Made by a program: the position numbers and the translations under genes. From Clavelina lepadiformis (taxonomy: Eukaryota > Chordata > Ascidiacea > Aplousobranchia > Clavelinidae): DNA of 64,000 nucleotides. The notes beneath the pieces are model-generated. The model made no database searches. It was not told the origin of the DNA and saw only the letters and a program-made list of their open reading frames with translations. This document shows, piece after piece, positions 16,601 to 31,600 of this stretch (position 1 is its first letter; each line of letters opens with the position of its first letter). The stretch lies in assembly GCF_947623445.1 (NCBI RefSeq), contig NC_135241.1, forward strand, positions 21,144,501-21,208,500, given 5' to 3'.

Positions 16601-19600
16601 CAAAAAACAGCGCGCTCCACATCAAATTCGAAACACCTATGACTGTTTGAATTCTCACGGTAGGCAATTAAGGTGAGAATTCAGGTGGTCTTAAGGCGAT
16701 GACGCAGTTTGGACGTCAAACGAAGCGTGACCACCGTGCAGAGAGCAGATAACCTTCGACGGACATTTTTGTTTCTCGATGCAGAAGACACACGAAAACG
16801 TGGGCACCGTATGCGGTAACTTCGTGCTGTTTGTGCCCACCGAGATATTAGCGACGCTCCCATTGAGAAAAATGATGACTTCTCACTTAGATTAATCCTC
16901 AAAGGGGGCTGTTTTGTGCAAACAAATGATGAGTAACTACCCCGGATCGAAAACGTCACGCAGTGCACCAGCTAGAAAAAATCGCACAGATTTGCACACC
17001 TGTTGCCAACAGGAAAGGTAAACGATGGTTCATCTGCATTGACATGAAACTAATGAACTACCCCATGAAATTGCGTTTGTGCGCCAAAGACCCCTGATGT
17101 TCACCGCAAAACTGACGCGACATCACGCCATTGAAAGTCGACAACATCGGTGTTTAATACGTATCACAGGAGGCTGTTTGATGAGGCGTGTAACGTGACA
17201 AAAAGATTGATACCGCTTGGCTAAAAAGTGGAGGCTAACGACCGACTACGGCGATATAATACAAGTAACTGCATGGCTTAATTTCGGCCATTTTGTGAGC
17301 TTGGACTTGTTTGCGGGTAATCCGGCCCAACCCCACATTTGGGTGGCGAGTGACGTTAACTGGTTGCGAGCTGACAGAAATGACTGACAGCGAGTGCTCT
17401 CTGACGTCAGAGACTTCATTGGCCGCGACAATCTGTTCATATCAGAATGGAGGTTACCGTTTCAGTTGACCTACAAATTTTTTCCAACATATCGACCGCA
17501 AAGGATCACCCTGCAAAAGGTCTTTGCCACCATAATGGATCATTCAGCGGGTCGTTAAGGATGGGACCCTGAGCGCGGTTTTGCCGTAAATTTAGCGAAT
17601 GGCGCACACACGTATTCTGATACCGATAAAATGACTCTGCCCTACACCACACGTCCGACGACCTTCTGCAGAGGGCCAATCTCGTGCCGTTCCCGCGCTC
17701 CGAACCAATGGAAACTGACCGCACCTATGACGTAGCGACGAATGGGAAAACCGCGTCGACTGATTTTTTATTTCGTCACCGACAATTAAGAAAAACAATC
17801 GACAATAGTGGGTATGGAAAAATAATGAACCATGATTTGATCTTTGTAACGAGCCAAAATAGAGATGTGCGTCATTTAGTCAACGCAAGGAAACTGTAAC
17901 CTATGTGAGCCGGCAGCAGTGTTGGTGGTCGGCTGCCTTAAGTAATGCTCGCCGCGTGATCAAACGTAGCTGGGCGACAAGTTGATCAGTTCAGTCTATA
18001 CCGCGATCAATTTGGAAATCAGTCAACGTTTTAGAATTACACTCCTCCGGCATTGAAGGAGCCAAATCCGGTGAGCCTACCTTCTTATACCCGAAGCCGC
18101 TGAATTATACTAACACAAATGGTTCAACACGCGTCTAAGCTTTCTTTACGTCAGCCTGACAGAACAAAATACAAATCTACCAGCGGTAATTAGTGCAATT
18201 GACGTGTCATGTATTTAAACTGAACGTATGCAATAGGACACAAAGTGTTTTATAAAAGTGCTAAAATATTGTTTATGGCAACAAGGTTAGCGGGGATTAT
18301 AAAAAAACATGTCGAAACCAGGACATCATATGACACAAATTTCTCAGATAACGCTCGAAGATGTCTTGAATGTCGAAATTTTACTCCAGCAAGCCGGGAC
18401 CAGACTTTTTTTCAGGAAAGTATAACAAATCCACGCAATAATGAGGGAAGAAAAAAACTTATCTGCAAGCAGAGAAGTGAACGATTTCTTCGTCAAATTG
18501 TGCCGGGTTCAGAACGCTGTGTGGCTTCTCCTACACTTTTTCCAACGATTTCAGCAAAGAGGGACTCCGTGTCTTACAAATGAGGCCAATACCAAGGCAA
18601 ATCTTCCCATGTCAATCATTGCAAGAAAAAAGTCAAACGTTGTTTTAGACATTTATCTGCGTAATTAGATCTTTTTCTTTGATTGCGAAAGCGGTAGTTT
18701 TTCAAGGTAATGCTTTCGAAGAAGGAGACCACACAAAACACTATTGCATTCACTTTGTCAGCCATCAAACTAAAAAACTCTACTTGTGAAATATCAAGCA
18801 AGCTGGCCTTTCAAAGTGGGACGCTAAGTAAGTCAAAAACCCTCATTCGACCGAAGGTTGAAGATAGTGGCCTAACCTGTAAAAGGAATATGGCCGGGGC
18901 GCGCCAACACCCAAACTTGACACAGGCAATTTATCACCTGTCTTCGGCTTTCAAACGATCCAGCAAACAAAATTAATCTTGTTATTACAAGCTTTTCAAT
19001 ACAATCATTTCCCGCCCAAACGTCAAGCCTTGACGTTGAATAGGGTGCTTTTGCCGACCCCAAGGGGTTGGGGTGGGGCCGTATTAAGATAACGACAATG
19101 ACAGGTTTAATATGTTACTGCTAGCACACATCGTCAGGGAGCGGGTGGAGAAAATCTCACGCATCGGAGCAGTCACCCATTAGCAGAGCCACCGCAGGTG
19201 CAGTGGTGTTTGTGTTTGTCACAACACCGAGTTCTACTTATTTTATTGATGGTCTTATTGCTTACCGTGATGCGACATGTACAGAATATCTTGCAGGCGC
19301 ACATCGCTTTAAAGTACGGGTACTTTTGTTTTCCTGTTTTCTTCTTGTTTTCATTAAAAGTTTTACGATCATTGTACGTATCGCGTGATCATGTTACTCT
19401 CGACACCTTATAATAACCCTTTTCAATTTATTTTTCTTTTATCTTTCATAATTAGGCGATTTTACGTGCGCTTGTTATCCGCAATTATAACAGGTTCAAA
19501 TTTAATCATTGTAACGAGAGACGCAGATTCGCTTTATTCTGAGAAAGTAGACGACTTAAAATACATCAATTGCAGCACGGCAAACTTTCCAGCTCATGGG

Positions 19601-22600
19601 AAAATGACACGATCCACGCCATGTAATATACAACATCTGTGCAAACTGCAAAGTCAAAGGAATGCTGTCAACTGCTGACCGTGAATGACGTCGGCAAAAA
19701 AGTTCATCGCGGGCGCCACACACCGCGGAATCGCGCAAATTAAAACCCCTTTGGAGTGAGATGTCAGCGTATAATTACCGTTATTAATAGGTTACAGGCA
19801 TTTAGTGACTATTTCCAAGCCAAGCCGACTCGAAGAACACAATTAACCACCTATATAGCACGGCGTCAAAATAACCGGATCAACGCAAATCGTCTTAGAA
19901 ACGATAAAGTACTGGTGTCCATAACGCGAAGTGAATTTCCATAACAGAGCGATTGTATGTAAGTTCAATGCAAGTACCAGCAACAAAGTACAATGTGTGT
20001 AACGTAGTTCGCTGGGCGCATCGATTAGGAGAATGGACTTTTAGCATTACAACATTTCGGCGATAAACGGCTTATAGTGATTGGCCAATTTAGGAGTAAT
20101 TATAAGATAACATACGGACGTATACATGTACTTATATATAACCATAGCTTATAAGTTGGCAAAAGTACTGTTTGCATGCTTGGCGAAGGACCTGTAATTG
20201 TAAAGAACCGCTTTTAAATTCTGTTCGATCAAATCAGCTTTAGGTACCGAGTAGTTGTGAAGTTCAGATTACCTCCTGTTACTAACAAAGTTAATTAGGC
20301 ATTAGGTACGCCTAACTAACCAAACGATTTAGACTATGCTACTGTAATCTTGCCCTAGGCCGAAAACTTCTCAGTAGAATCATTCGGATGATAAAAATGA
20401 GATGTTTCGGACATTGGACCAAAACAAAGCTTTCTTAAAGCTTTTTTAACAAATGCAATGTTTCCATGCAATTTCAGTTTAACACAAAATCTTCACCGAC
20501 AGAAAAACAAGGAACGGAGAAAATACGATGTGAGCCATTTACTCAAAAGATTGCAACCCAGCTCTTGATTGCAGTCATGAATAAATGTCAACAATCTCGG
20601 TTCCTGTTGACAGACGGAAGGTTCGATGTTTATAAATTGATGTCTTGCGGGAAAGGCAAAAACAAAACCTGTAGAGACCCCACACAGATATGAAAGCAGC
20701 TAGAAATCTGTTAACTTCCGCGCAAATCCAAGTTTTAACGATAAGGCGTTCTCGGCAAAAAAAATTAAAAACACCGATCTCAAACCGTATAAACATCAAA
20801 CGGAAATCGCACGTTGAAAGCAGAGGAAAATGTTTTAACGAATTCCATTTTATGCGAAAACAACAACACATTCATTGGGATTTTCATCACAATCTCGTAG
20901 TGTGGTATTAAAGCGCTAATCCTCTGGCAAATAAAACCAGCTGCTTGCTATATCGAGTTTCCCGAACAAACCGTGCTTCGTTTGTGATGACGTCACTGCT
21001 TCCAACAAAAATATAAGATGGTTACCGCCAAAAAAACAGACTAATCGTTTTTTTGCAGAAATTCCAAAAAAAATCATACACGGCGTTTTTTAAAACGCCA
21101 CTGAGTACCCATTGTTTCATGAAAACACAAGGAAAAGGTTAATATTGATACTACGTACGTAACGATATCAGTTAACATAAAGCCGGTGACAAATATTCCT
21201 TTGTTTTCGAGATCAAACATGCAATTACGTCGTCACTCTTACATTAGCGACGCGCCATGAAAAGACTACAGATGTATGGAATTTTGAACTTTTTAAAGTG
21301 TTGTATATGTACACTTAAGACATAACAATGACTCCTTGGTCTTAGTGGAGTAATGGATTCGATGGGAAATTTTTAAGAGATTTCATAAACAACAAGGGTC
21401 TAAGTGTCAAGGCAAGCAAAACATAGGCAAATAAGTTCTGTCTAAGATGATCAGACGATAATGACAAGTCAAACAAATGTTAATGAAATTTACAAGAGTG
21501 GATCACTTTCGTATTCGACCCACGGCCCATGTAGCCGGTACCTCACAAAGCGGCCCCTTGTGGGCGTTTTGAGGAAAACGGGTTAGCCCCAATTATTGCA
21601 AACGTGACTTTGGGTAAAACGGAGGCGGGGTTGTTCCGTTTGATCAAGAATGACGTAGCTTTTCCTCCAACAGATTACGCCGTGACCCTTGACATAGTAA
21701 TAAGACGAAAGTTTTAAAACGTCAGAAAATTGGACAACAAGGTCGTAACTTGGCAAGGCAACCCCATTTCGAGCCACCAGGGTCTGTTTGCGGCCCCGTC
21801 GGGCGCATTAAGGCAGCCTGGGAAAATTTTTAAGGCATGTCGTCCTGCCAAAAGGAAAAGCGAAATAAAGTGATAATCCCAGACTCCTGGGTTAACGGGC
21901 GGTCGAAAGCAAGCGAAATGAGTGGCACCGTTTCACCAAACACACCCTAATGCAAACAGCGAAATGTAAACATAATGACAAAATCCTAACAGCCCACCTA
22001 AGCTCTACTTCAACTAATAAGCGATTGTAGTTCAAAGCGCGGGAAGTAAATCCTTCCTTTATTGTGGCGCTCTTTGGAAGAAAATGTGACGAAAACTTGA
22101 CCGATAACTCACGATTACAAACCCCGTTTTGGAGTGAATCATCCCGAAAAAAAGAAAACCGTTGAAAAACGCGCAGCCGACAGTCGGCGGGCATAACTCC
22201 TCCGGCAAAAGTTACGCGAAACGAAACAAGCGAATGCACAAAGTTAACCGTCATAGCAAGGATCAAACGAGGGAAGTCACTAATTTAAAATGAGTCACAA
22301 GTCTGAGATCAGAGGGTCCTGGTACGCTTGAAAGGGTGACCACAATCACGACCCCGACTAAATATATTTTGGCTACCTCTGAAGTTTACAATGTTAAAGT
22401 CCCAACGACCGAAATTACTGGGAGAGGTTTAACGGTAATTTCTTTCCGATGCCGGGTACAATAATCTTTTCCTAAATATCTTGTTTACGCTATCCCCATC
22501 CTCTGAAGGGTAAAATCACAAAAAAGGGTGTTTTCTTTACTTTATATATACATTCAATGTAAGGCTTGAACGTCGCACAAGTCATAACAAATCAATGTAA

Positions 22601-25600
22601 TGTTAATGGCCAAAAATCAGAAGCAAAATTAACGGGGAGAATTTGTTGAAAATTTTGTTATGCAACAATTATAGTAGCATTTGTAATGAGTAAGATAATT
22701 TACAGCTTAAATTTTTTGACAAGAGATTTTAACCTACCGTCATGCCCCATTAGGAAAATAAAACAAGCTTTTTCTTTCTGAATAGACTTCACATATGGGC
22801 TGGAAAAATAGAGAAATGGAATTTTCTTCAGCTATGTCACACAGTACCGCCTTTCCTGTATCGTTAACACAAAGTTCCCAGACGCATATAACACTAAAGT
22901 TGTAAACAATTTATGATTTACTACATTTTTTAAAAACTTGACATCATTGAACAATACAACGAAAACAAATTCGAAGCAAATTATTACATCTACACGAAAT
23001 AGAAAAAAGATTAAAAGAGAAACAATTCATACAAAAACTGACTAAAGAAAACGGTTGTGACGACAAAGAAGAAGAAAAAGTCTCCCTCGTCGCCATCGGT
23101 TGACAACTTTACGTAACCTGATAAGGACACGTCTCAACACAGATTGTTGTGATAACAACTGTTTGCAAAACTTTTCCGGGATACTCATTGTTCTTCGTGT
23201 GCCTTAGATGCCCAATCCGCATGTCCAAGCCGCCCACTGAGCCGTCCTTTTGCAGTTTATTAGCAACCGAGGACAACATTGTCGTTGTGCGGGCGCAAAA
23301 CAGCGTAAAAAGTCGTCGGGGGAAGCAAAATAGCAGTGCTTCGTTTTTGCAACAACATCAAATTTGAAGGGCGTATGCTGCAAATTGACCTCGTAAACGT
23401 GGTATGACGTCACTGGTATATTTTTAGCTGCTAAACCTTATAACAATAACGAAAAAATCGCGAGCGTTAGGGAGGTGGCCGATGTTGAAAACAGGTTAAA
23501 CGAATAAGGGTTGTAATGTGATAGCCTTCAGCTACCCGAAGTGAACTCAAACGAAACTTAAAAAACAAGTGATGTGATTAAAGTAAGTGTTTACTAGCGA
23601 GGCAAGTTGCAACCCATAACTATAGCTGCAAAAAGCCATCGAATGACATTTCTTATCAAGTGGGGGGAGCCCAAGTCCAGTGCAAGGCAGTTTCTAGGAA
23701 TCAAGGGTCCGGTTATGTTTTTCAAGTGCAAAGTTCAATGGCGTCAATATTACCGCAGAGGCGACAGAATAAAGTAAGCTTGTTGCAACAGGGGTAAAAT
23801 ATTTACCTTTCTGGGTGTCATGTGTGAAGTAACCCTTTACCCACCTTTTTAGAAAAAACCTGACCCATGACGACAGTGTAGGGTTTACTTTACATTCCAG
23901 TCACCTATTAAACAGGGTTCAGCTTACAAGTATTGCCTCAAAATGGGGCAAAATGGCACACTTGCTCCCAAGTAAGACCAAACTTTCTGCCTTGATCGGG
24001 ATTTCTAGTTGAACAAACGCGACAAATTGGCCAGTTTAATAGCACATGGCGAAGTAATTGCGGGTAAAACGTGTTGCCGTGCCAGCAAAAAAGGCAACAA
24101 TTTGCAAGCAACGTTAAATAAGGTCCAACAACGTTGACGACTGCTGGCTAAATGAGCCAAAACTTGTCGGTCAGGCGCGTGTAGATAATTATAAAATCGC
24201 AAAAGTGTGTAATAGCCCGTTGATAACTTGTACTTTTCGCACCAGTATTTCCTTCAATGATTACTGGACTACTCTTCTTCACATACTAGAAAGCTTGTTA
24301 AACCTAATAATATGGGTTAATGTTACCTTAAATGAACGTGGTTAAGACTAATTCAGCTGTGATAAGTAGGACTTATTATAATGTTGAGTATATAAAGCAG
24401 CATCAAACAAGTTTAAACCGGTTTGAAAGCGGTAAATGCTTAAAGTCAAGGACGAAAGGAAATGGACAAGACTGATCACGAGATTGAAAAATAAACGATT
24501 CTAAGAAGGATAAATTAGTGGCGAGTGTATATCCCCGGCAAATGTCCTTATTTGGTTAACTACGCTCAAAATAATCGGACCTTAAGATCAGGGAAGACGT
24601 GTTAGGGGCGTTACAAGTAGGTAGTGGGCACGGAAACTTCAAACCAAACCGATAATTTCCAAGCTCGAGACAGCAAGTAATTGAAAGCTAGGAACTTCCC
24701 AATGAGACGACTTGCCTATAACGCAGGTGCTGGCGAAATTGCAGAAGTCACCTCTTGTGGCAGACGCGAACAACGAACATCGTGTAAACAAGTTCACCAA
24801 CTTTTCGCAAAATGTCAATGCGTAAAATTTGGCTTCGTATCGTCCCATACTGGTTCCATACTGGCAATGACACCAATATTGCCGTTTTGATCTACAATTA
24901 ACCTCAAAACAAGCGTATTGCGCAAAAGAGTTACAATACGGGCAAGAAAACTATTTGCGTGCACTTCTGCGTTGAATTGATTGGTTCTCATACTGCAAGT
25001 AATCATATACCAGTTAATTTATAGCAAACGGAAAGGAGGCAATTACATCAGTGTTCAATTAAATTCAATGCTGTACACATATGCGTTGAAGTATTGAGAA
25101 TTTGACCAGAAACACGTGCTTGAAAACTACGATCCTCTGCAGCACACTGGCTGTAGTCACTAATACATGTTAAGCTGGTTATGTATTTGATATCGGTGTA
25201 AACGTAACTATGAGGAGTAAGATAAGGATCAATAGTTATCATTAATGCGCAATTGCATCCACAAACGATTTGCCTATACGACCATAGGCCTGATGCTGGT
25301 CAGAAACGAAATTGCCAAAATCAGAAACGGGCATTGCCAAACGTACATTTTCCTAATAAACCTATACGCGTGCGAACACGTCTTGAACGACATAGCGAAG
25401 GCTAATAAAGTACTTCAGATGTATTAATTATAGTCTTACTTGTATACCTGCAGCAATAAATGCCCGGTGTTTGACAGAAAAAAAGGAAGACGAATTTACC
25501 TGTTCCGTGGGGAATTTTGGCAAATAGTAATTATACAGCGAGCCTCCTTGATTTAGCTTTAAATTGCGACAAAACGTAAAGTTTCAGTTGGATTTACAGA

Positions 25601-28199
25601 ACTTCGCATGCACAAGAGCATATCTAAGCGGCATGCAGCAATATGCACAAAGCGACCACTAGGTGTACCTTTCACGAGATACGAGATCCATGTAGTTTTT
25701 AAACGGTCAATCATGATGACGGTCATTTCATGATGACGCACGCAAGTTAGAGTAAACTTTTAGAAAATGCTGTTTTAGTTTTTTTAGTCAGCAGTAAGGT
25801 ACAGTATTCAGTAATAAGCTTGTTTATGAAGTTACCGGTTAAGTCACCTAGCAATAATTAACATATCTTTGATGAGAAAATGTCAAAGTTGTCGAGTGTT
25901 AAGCGACAAATTATTTCCGATTACGTAGTATATGAGGTTAAGAGATAAAGCAGTCGAGCTATCAAAAGCGTTCTTGTTTACGGAAACAAGAAACAATGCA
26001 TAAACGACAAAGCCATCGTCATATTCTCTTTTAATCCACTGTATAGCGTATTGTTGCAAAGACGCAATGTATAACGTTGATGAGATAAAGCTAATACACC
26101 ATTCTAGATGTAACTCGCTATGCCTAAAGCCGATGTAAGTAAGACGAAAATGTACACAAGAAAAATGCCCGCACGGCCGCTACAATGCACGTAGTTATAG
26201 TTTGGCGACGAAGGTAATCTCTGAGGCTTAACGGGTTGTGTAGGCATCGGAGGCGGCTATCAAGGCTTGCATTTTACTAATTTAATTACACGTGCCCAAG
26301 GGGAGAAAAGGCTAACACAACAATCCGGGCGTACAGAAGCAGGTAGAAACTTGCTTATATGGACTTTGATTGTTTTCTTCAGACGTGTAAATGTACAAGC
26401 CTGGCTATAAAAACACTGAATAGCAAGTGTGCGGGTCACTGGCTGCGTTTAATGGTTTGTGGAAATAACAGCGGGAACGCATAGTTATTTCTGCAATCGG
26501 TTTATTGATCACCCATTGACCACACGAAAGCGTTTACATCTCGGCCGAGAGATAGAAGTTTACCGTATAAAAACACCAGTAACGCAGTAAACGCCTCCAT
26601 GATTTATCGGAAGCTTTCCCAACCACAACACAGCGGGAAGATCAATATTTTTGACAGTTGAGGTATCGAAGTTCCGGTAGATGATTAAAAACCGCCTCCC
26701 GTTCGCCCTGTGGCCAACTGATGTGAGTTTTTAGACGATTGGAAGAGATGAAAGTTGTTTTTGTTTGGAATTCTCACAGTAAATAAAGAAAAGAAATCAT
26801 CACTTGAATTAACCAGCTCTAAGAACGGTATATATATACATTCAAAGACTGTGTGCTTGAAGTTAAGGTACTAGACGTTGCTTGAGCAAACCTAGTATAA
26901 TAAGTATATAGAGATAATTCGGTCAAGTTTCCTGCACAATATCTCTAATCACAAAAAGTTGCACGTGAAATCACTGGCGATGTTCTGGTATTCAACTTAC
27001 ACCACTCCTAGTAAGACACCATCGTATCGTTGAGAAAGCCTGTAGAAATTATAGGTTTCGCACGAAATAGGGGGAAAGCGAAGCTTCGCGTCTCGTAATA
27101 AAAAAAAATGTCAAAAAACGCCCGCCTTATATATATATATAAGGACATGCGTAACCTTCATCAAACAAGTTTAGGTTAATAAAGCGGGTATGATGTTTGC
27201 GAATGTAAACGTAAGGAATTACATCGAGGTTTTTAAAATGTTTCGCCGCGGTGAAACACTCCGATGTTAGGCGGGATGACAAATTTTTTCCAGCCTATCG
27301 ATTTATGTATCAGGTTATTTTCATGATATCAAGGACTTTCACAAGAGATGAAATAAAAATAAAAACTCATCTCGGCGCTAAAACGTAACACTTAGTCGCA
27401 TCTCGAAGTTGTTTTTAAGTTGTGACGCATTTTAAGGTAACGTTACGCCTATACTCAAACTAAAAAGGCGAAAGTTGGAAGGAGATTTTCCGAATTACTG
27501 AGGCACCAAATTCGGCGAGTTATTAACCATCGTTTAGCTTGCAACACGCAACGGTAGCCCGCAATACTTCACAACCTTCACCCAGTTAAAAGGTTACGAA
27601 AAAATACAAGGCATAGGGTGGAACGCACCAGCAACAATTCTGAGGGATTTAGGGTTAGATCGCACAGAATGGCAGGGAAGAGCAGCTTAAACTTCAAGTA
27701 GAAACTTCACAAACGTGAAAATTATTTTGGCAGCTCGGTATTAACAGCCACAGAGTCTTGAAAAGGCTGCCACACACAGATGACGGATTTTGCAAAATAA
27801 CTGAAGCGATTGGACATTTGAGGATTAGCGATGATAGCTGAGTGGGGTCCAGACTGGGTCCAATTTTTGAAGAAACGCGAAAGAAAGATTTTATATCCAA
27901 ACAGCACCTCTGCATACAGCATCCTTTTATTCTGGGATGCCTTTATACATCACAATTTACCTAGTGCTTTAAGCGTTTGTTCTCGCTATATGCGTTATTA
28001 GTTTTAGAAATTACGTACTATTTAGTTGCGATGGTTCAATAACACGAGAGACAGATAGGTGGTTAGCCACGCTTCTCGCTGTCAAGCAAAATTAGTCGAA
28101 ATTCTGATAAGTTTGTGAAAAATAACAAAAAATTCATGTCAGACGCAACAACCAACTTAAATTAGATTTTTCATTTAACAACGTTCTTTGTTTGTGCAG
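13630..28199. other. 14.5-kb stretch without recognised genes, upstream of the FGF
   Basis: No exon of a known family was recognised on either strand. Open frames up to about 124 codons are scattered and carry no domain, codon or splice logic. The base composition looks less AT-rich and richer in CG dinucleotides than the flanks (judged by eye, for example 21540-22200). A short (TA)n palindrome lies at 27129-27141. In the proposed gene model this is intron of the FAM227-like gene and at the same time the 5' flank of the FGF, so enhancers of the FGF are the most likely function. No individual control site can be supported. Confidence 0.45.
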
Positions 28200-28641
28200 T
28201 TTTCAAGGACAGCCGAGGTATTTAAAGTACAAATGCTTTGATGAAGTTGATAAGCATATTGAAGTGACAATGTACGATCAAAGCGACATGTCTAAGACAG
28301 TTACGTTTTCAAGAGTAGGCGGGGTTTCAAGGAAAAAAAATCAGCTGTACTGTCATCATTCGACGACGAAGGGAGAAAAGATGCCAAGTGGCGGAAGTCC
28401 GTCAGATAGAAAAGCGGATGACTCCATCTGTTCCCTTGACCCTTCATTCACTGAAGAAGTGCAGAAAGATGTGATTCAGATACGCTTCGCATCGGAAGAA
28501 GTAGACGAGAAAATGAAAAGATTATTGTGCTTCGACATCCGCTTCCTGCAACCGAACAAACTGTTCTTTTCAACCGGTCATACTGACCGGAATTATACGC
28601 GGATAACTTCAGTCAGCAATTCTATCCGCGGGTTCGCTCCG
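28200..28641 (+). other. Open upstream segment of FGF exon 1 (5' UTR or longer N-terminus)
   Basis: A strong-looking acceptor (TTTGTTTGTGCAG) ends at 28199, and the frame of the FGF is open from there to the signal-peptide ATG at 28642. In-frame ATGs occur, including those of MYDQSDMSKTV and MPSGGSPSDRK. The residues do not resemble a known domain and would bury the signal peptide, so I treat them as 5' UTR of a first exon that may have a further exon upstream. An extended N-terminus cannot be excluded. Confidence 0.4.
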
Positions 28642-31600
28642 ATGCAAAACTGTGTATCGTTGACTTACAGCCTCATATTCTCCTTGCTACTGGTCACCAG
28701 CACGATAGCGTCTCCTTTAACGGGGATATCTGGCTCTGATTCCGGCTACCAAGCCACGCAAAGCCCGGGTATTATATCTTCACGGTCGCAAGTCAATTAT
28801 ATCACAGCCACCAACAATAACGCAACCGGTAACAAACTTCATGTACGGGTGCAACGCGACGCCCTAACCCCTGATGCCCGGGACGCGGGAACATCCCCGC
28901 AAAAAAGGGACGCAAGTACCTATATGTTACACGACGGGTACCTTAGCCTGTTCGGAAAATACGGATTCTATCTGGAAATTAAAAAGAATGGAAAAGTCCG
29001 GAGCACATTGCGAAAGAATTCAAACAGTAAGTGCTTTGTACATGTGGCTACAACATATCGTAACGTGGTAACATTTGTTCGTAAATAACGTATATGTTTC
29101 CACCCAGCCCGACCTGTATTCTGACGTGTACCAAACCGCACATGATTGAATAAGTTAACGAGGGCGCCGGACAAGACAAATCAAGGGAAATGACGTTAAA
29201 ATGAACGCTTATGCCACCACTACTACACCCATTAACAATTCTTACTCATTATGCCCAACGGAAGGGGTATCATAATTAGACAGACGTCTGTCAGAACGTC
29301 AGTTATGTCATACTTAGTAAAGGATGTGGTGGATAAAAAGACATGTCGGGGCTAATAACCGCCTTGTTTTACGGTTGTCACAATTACGTTTTATTAACTC
29401 AAAATGAATCCGGCAATATCTGACGGAATTTTTGCGCCAGCAAACATCAGAACGTTGCTGGCTTTTGTCAATTTTTTGGAAACAAATATGTAGACACAAT
29501 AACAGCACGAGTAACGTAAACGTGCTTTGTCATTACAACAACAAGTAAATACATTACCGAGAGTCTTCATAGGCCGTACAAACCGCAAAATTTTCAATAA
29601 CACGCTCAAACTATCAATTAAAACATAAATGTGCGGCACCGAAACACGCCACGCCTCGCTAACGCAAACGTCATTCGTTGGTTAGGTTTCCTTCTACACA
29701 TACAAGCGTCTCTATGGCAAGAGTTATCCTTATACCACGCTAAATTGTGGTAGGTGCAACCGCTCTCCATGACTACAATCGTAATTTTTCGCGATAAAGT
29801 TAACTTTAATTGCGGCTAGATCAAAAATAGTGGTGAGAAATCAAGAATGTTCGCTGGTTTATTCCTAAGTACCGTTACTACAAGCGATCAATACACAACG
29901 AAAAAACGAAGCGTTGTTTGGTAGTCGTTGTTACCACGTCGCCGTGCCTCGCTCCTCTAGGGAGTTGCCAGAGACTCCTAGGAGGCCCATTTAACCACAT
30001 AAAGGTTAATAGCCTCGTATCTCCCAACAATAACAAACTGTGTGGTCATGGCAATCCTCTGACGTCGACACACGTTCTCGTCTTCAACTTGTGACGGCCG
30101 GTCACGTGACCGTTTTAAAAATCGTAACTACTAGCGTTCGGCGAACATTACATCGATTTATACTTTGTTGCAGAAGGGACCCTTTTGATCATCTGCTAGC
30201 TTAATACCGTTCTACGAGCGTTTAACAGGCACTTGGGCCGCAATTAGGCTGACAACTCGAGCACGCCAAACCATGGCTCGTGTTAGCACTTGTCTGATGT
30301 AAACTAATGTTTTTTAAACAAGATCCCGCGAATTGCCCAAATAAGTTGAACAGGCAATTCAGCCTTAAAACCTCATCTGTAGCAATTGAAACATGGCAAC
30401 GTATTCACACGTGACTTTTGCAGACGACACTTACGCCATAGCTTTGTGGTAAAAGATGAAGTTCGAAATTCAGGTTGAAACGTTTAATCCAATGTCAAAC
30501 GGCCGCGTAAGGGACTTTCACAGAAAAAATCGTAATCGAAATGGCATCTGTTCTTAGATAAAGCTGGCAAAAAATGCAAAAACTTAACAGCTTTCCGCTT
30601 TGAAATACAGATGAACGCATCCTATCCTATAAATAATTGCCAGGTAGCAAACCGTTAAGCAGGTTTACAAATTGAACTCGATCGGTGTCAATCTCTACTG
30701 CGACACGCAATTAAGATTTATGGAAAGCTAACGACAGTGGATCGACAACAAACTGGACAAAGATTGCATGCCACTTCCCTTCCAAAACTTAATCTTAAAC
30801 GTTGAAAAATTTTGGCGATCGGTACTATGATTGCCGCATTTGGATAAAGGGCGATTATTCCCCCTGGTAAAATTGAAATGGATTACCGAATTCAATTTCG
30901 TAAAAGAACGACAAATCGTACGATGTAAATTGATAATTCGATACCACCTAATGACTGGTTCTATATTAAACCTAAACTAAGTATAGATGACGAAGGCAAC
31001 GTAGCCCGGCAAAAAGGTGGCACTTACATCCTGCGTCAAAGTGGTTCCCAAAGACAGCATTCTACGTAGTTTCTTACACTTGTGCAACATGTTTTATCAA
31101 ACAAACAAAAAACGCTTGTTAACAAATCGATAGACAAAGCGACAGAAGTGTAGAAGAAAAACGTGCTTCCGTAATTTAAACATTCCCAAGTCACGTGACT
31201 CCGTTGTGGGCAGCCTCAGGTAGACGCATAGTCTATAAATAAATCAATGGGCTTTGTTATGGTTAGAGTTGGGATTAGTGGAAATTATACCATCGATAAA
31301 TCCACGGATTTTCACCTTGCCCGATCCGCGTAAGCAACCGCGTCGTTGAACAATAAACCTTACCTAATAAATGACGTCAAGGGCTTAGAAATATAATAAA
31401 CAGCCTGTTTTAGTTTTCCATCCATTTCCTGATATTAGACATTGTCCGATGGAACAGCTGACAACTTACAAGCGGCGGCAAACTTCATTAATTCTGCGAT
31501 TATATTAAGGTCTATTTAAGGCGAGTTTAGGCGTTAAGCTGAGCAGATATTCGAATGAAAACGAGTAATTTTAAGACGTAAAAAAATCCCCGTTGAAGCA

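Noticed and set aside
21892-22266. 124-codon minus-strand open frame in the gene-free block
   Set aside because: Residue composition is cysteine- and arginine-rich without any motif, and there are no flanking exons.
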